A stretch of DNA of 64,000 nt from Actinobacillus genomosp. 1 (GTDB taxonomy: Bacteria; Pseudomonadota; Gammaproteobacteria; Enterobacterales; Pasteurellaceae): positions 1,312,501 through 1,376,500 of the forward strand of contig NZ_CP103834.1 of the NCBI RefSeq assembly GCF_029774175.1, read 5' to 3'. A program made the translations under genes and the position numbers. Each line of letters opens with the position of its first letter. Positions within the stretch are counted from its first letter, which is position 1. The notes beneath the pieces are model-generated. The model was not told the DNA's origin and did no database searches. It saw only the letters and a list, made by a program, of their open reading frames with translations. Shown piece by piece: positions 63,730-64,000 of the stretch.

Positions 63730-64000
63730 TTATTGTTTCGTCAGGCTCTCCACCAACAAATTTCTGAGCCATTGATAAGCTGGGTCTTGGTGGGTGCGTT
63801 CGTGCCATGCCATTTGGATTGCAAAGCCCTGTACTTCGAGCGGAAGCTCTTTGCAAATCAATCCGCTAAAGTTATGAGATAAGCGTGATGGCATCAATGC
63901 CACTACGTCTGTGCTACGTAAGATATTCGGTAGCAATGAGAAGTGATTGACTGATACTGACACACGACGAGTTTTACCGAGTTTCGCCAATGCCTCATCA
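63730..64000 (-). CDS. LysR-family regulator, C-terminal end (5' end beyond window)
   Basis: The frame enters from the right edge (DEALAKLGKTRRVSVSVNHFSLLPNILRSTDVVALMPSRLSHNFSGLICKELPLEVQGFAIQMAWHERTHQDPAYQWLRNLL). This is the C-terminal third of a LysR effector domain (VSVNHFSLLP..L..TD.VALMPSRL.....L..KELPLE..GF..QMAWHERTH.DPA..WLR). No ATG is in this part; the N-terminal HTH lies outside. Reads leftward. Confidence 0.85.
   Translation of the reverse strand, partial: DEALAKLGKTRRVSVSVNHFSLLPNILRSTDVVALMPSRLSHNFSGLICKELPLEVQGFAIQMAWHERTHQDPAYQWLRNLLVESLTKQ

Overview
The window is a 64 kb piece of a Pasteurellaceae chromosome, most likely an Actinobacillus of the A. pleuropneumoniae / A. 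suis / A. lignieresii group. The main reason is the frequency of the 9-mer ACAAGCGGT, the 'Apl-type' DNA uptake signal sequence (USS). It occurs singly and, very often, as inverted pairs between genes where it doubles as a terminator stem. Protein content (NAD-precursor transporter PnuC, TbpB-type surface lipoproteins, RavA-ViaA) and low G+C fit this. Species assignment is inference. I saw no tRNA, rRNA, CRISPR array or intact insertion sequence.

1-16 kb is housekeeping. Leftward: recA-recX-yqfB-yrdD-tsaC (DNA repair, then tRNA/RNA modification), with a LexA-like site on the recA promoter. Next come the p-aminobenzoate genes pabB-pabC (leftward), and rmuC with a pabA-type amidotransferase (rightward). 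Then follow a DUF302 protein, aspS, nudB (folate), yebC, a lipoprotein, ruvC and an M16 peptidase homologue that has lost its zinc motif. nudB, the pab genes and metE link to folate and one-carbon metabolism.

13.8-23.7 kb: metE, a DASS dicarboxylate-type carrier and divergent metR; two paralogous TbpB-like surface lipoproteins, one with an 11-unit PKQDQ linker; rluB-yciO; and a DyP-type peroxidase. 23.8-27.1 kb: trpEGD behind a promoter overlapped by a TrpR-like operator. 27.1-46 kb: a methyltransferase, a chalcone-isomerase-fold secreted protein, the rpsF-priB-rpsR-rplI operon, a PurR-boxed DUF1737-purD pair, pnuC, rodZ-ispG-hisS-yfgM, a SulP transporter, argH behind tandem ARG boxes, an RclA-like flavoprotein, a Gfo/Idh/MocA oxidoreductase and a Kef-type K+ efflux protein.

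46-64 kb is accessory. It opens with two decaying P-loop ATPase genes: a frameshifted AAA/DUF4143 remnant, then a very A+T-rich KAP-family NTPase broken by a single in-frame TGA. After a LysR/SnoaL pair and a GlxA-type regulator comes a ravA-viaA operon (MoxR AAA+ plus VWA), preceded by two near-identical 22-bp palindromes. The rest looks like an electrophile, peroxide and metal stress cluster: GST, SnoaL, DUF1330, Ohr, Old Yellow Enzyme, NAD(P)-binding protein and divergent LysR; a MerR-controlled small CDF-like transporter with a textbook 19-bp-spacer promoter; a periplasmic PQQ-type sugar dehydrogenase; an AraC regulator; and a LysR gene cut by the window edge.

The strongest candidates for something unusual are the decaying KAP/AAA pair, the RavA with a diverged middle region under possible operator control, the motif-less M16 protein, the DUF1737 gene in the PurR-controlled purD unit, and the inverted-repeat element at 9864-10041.
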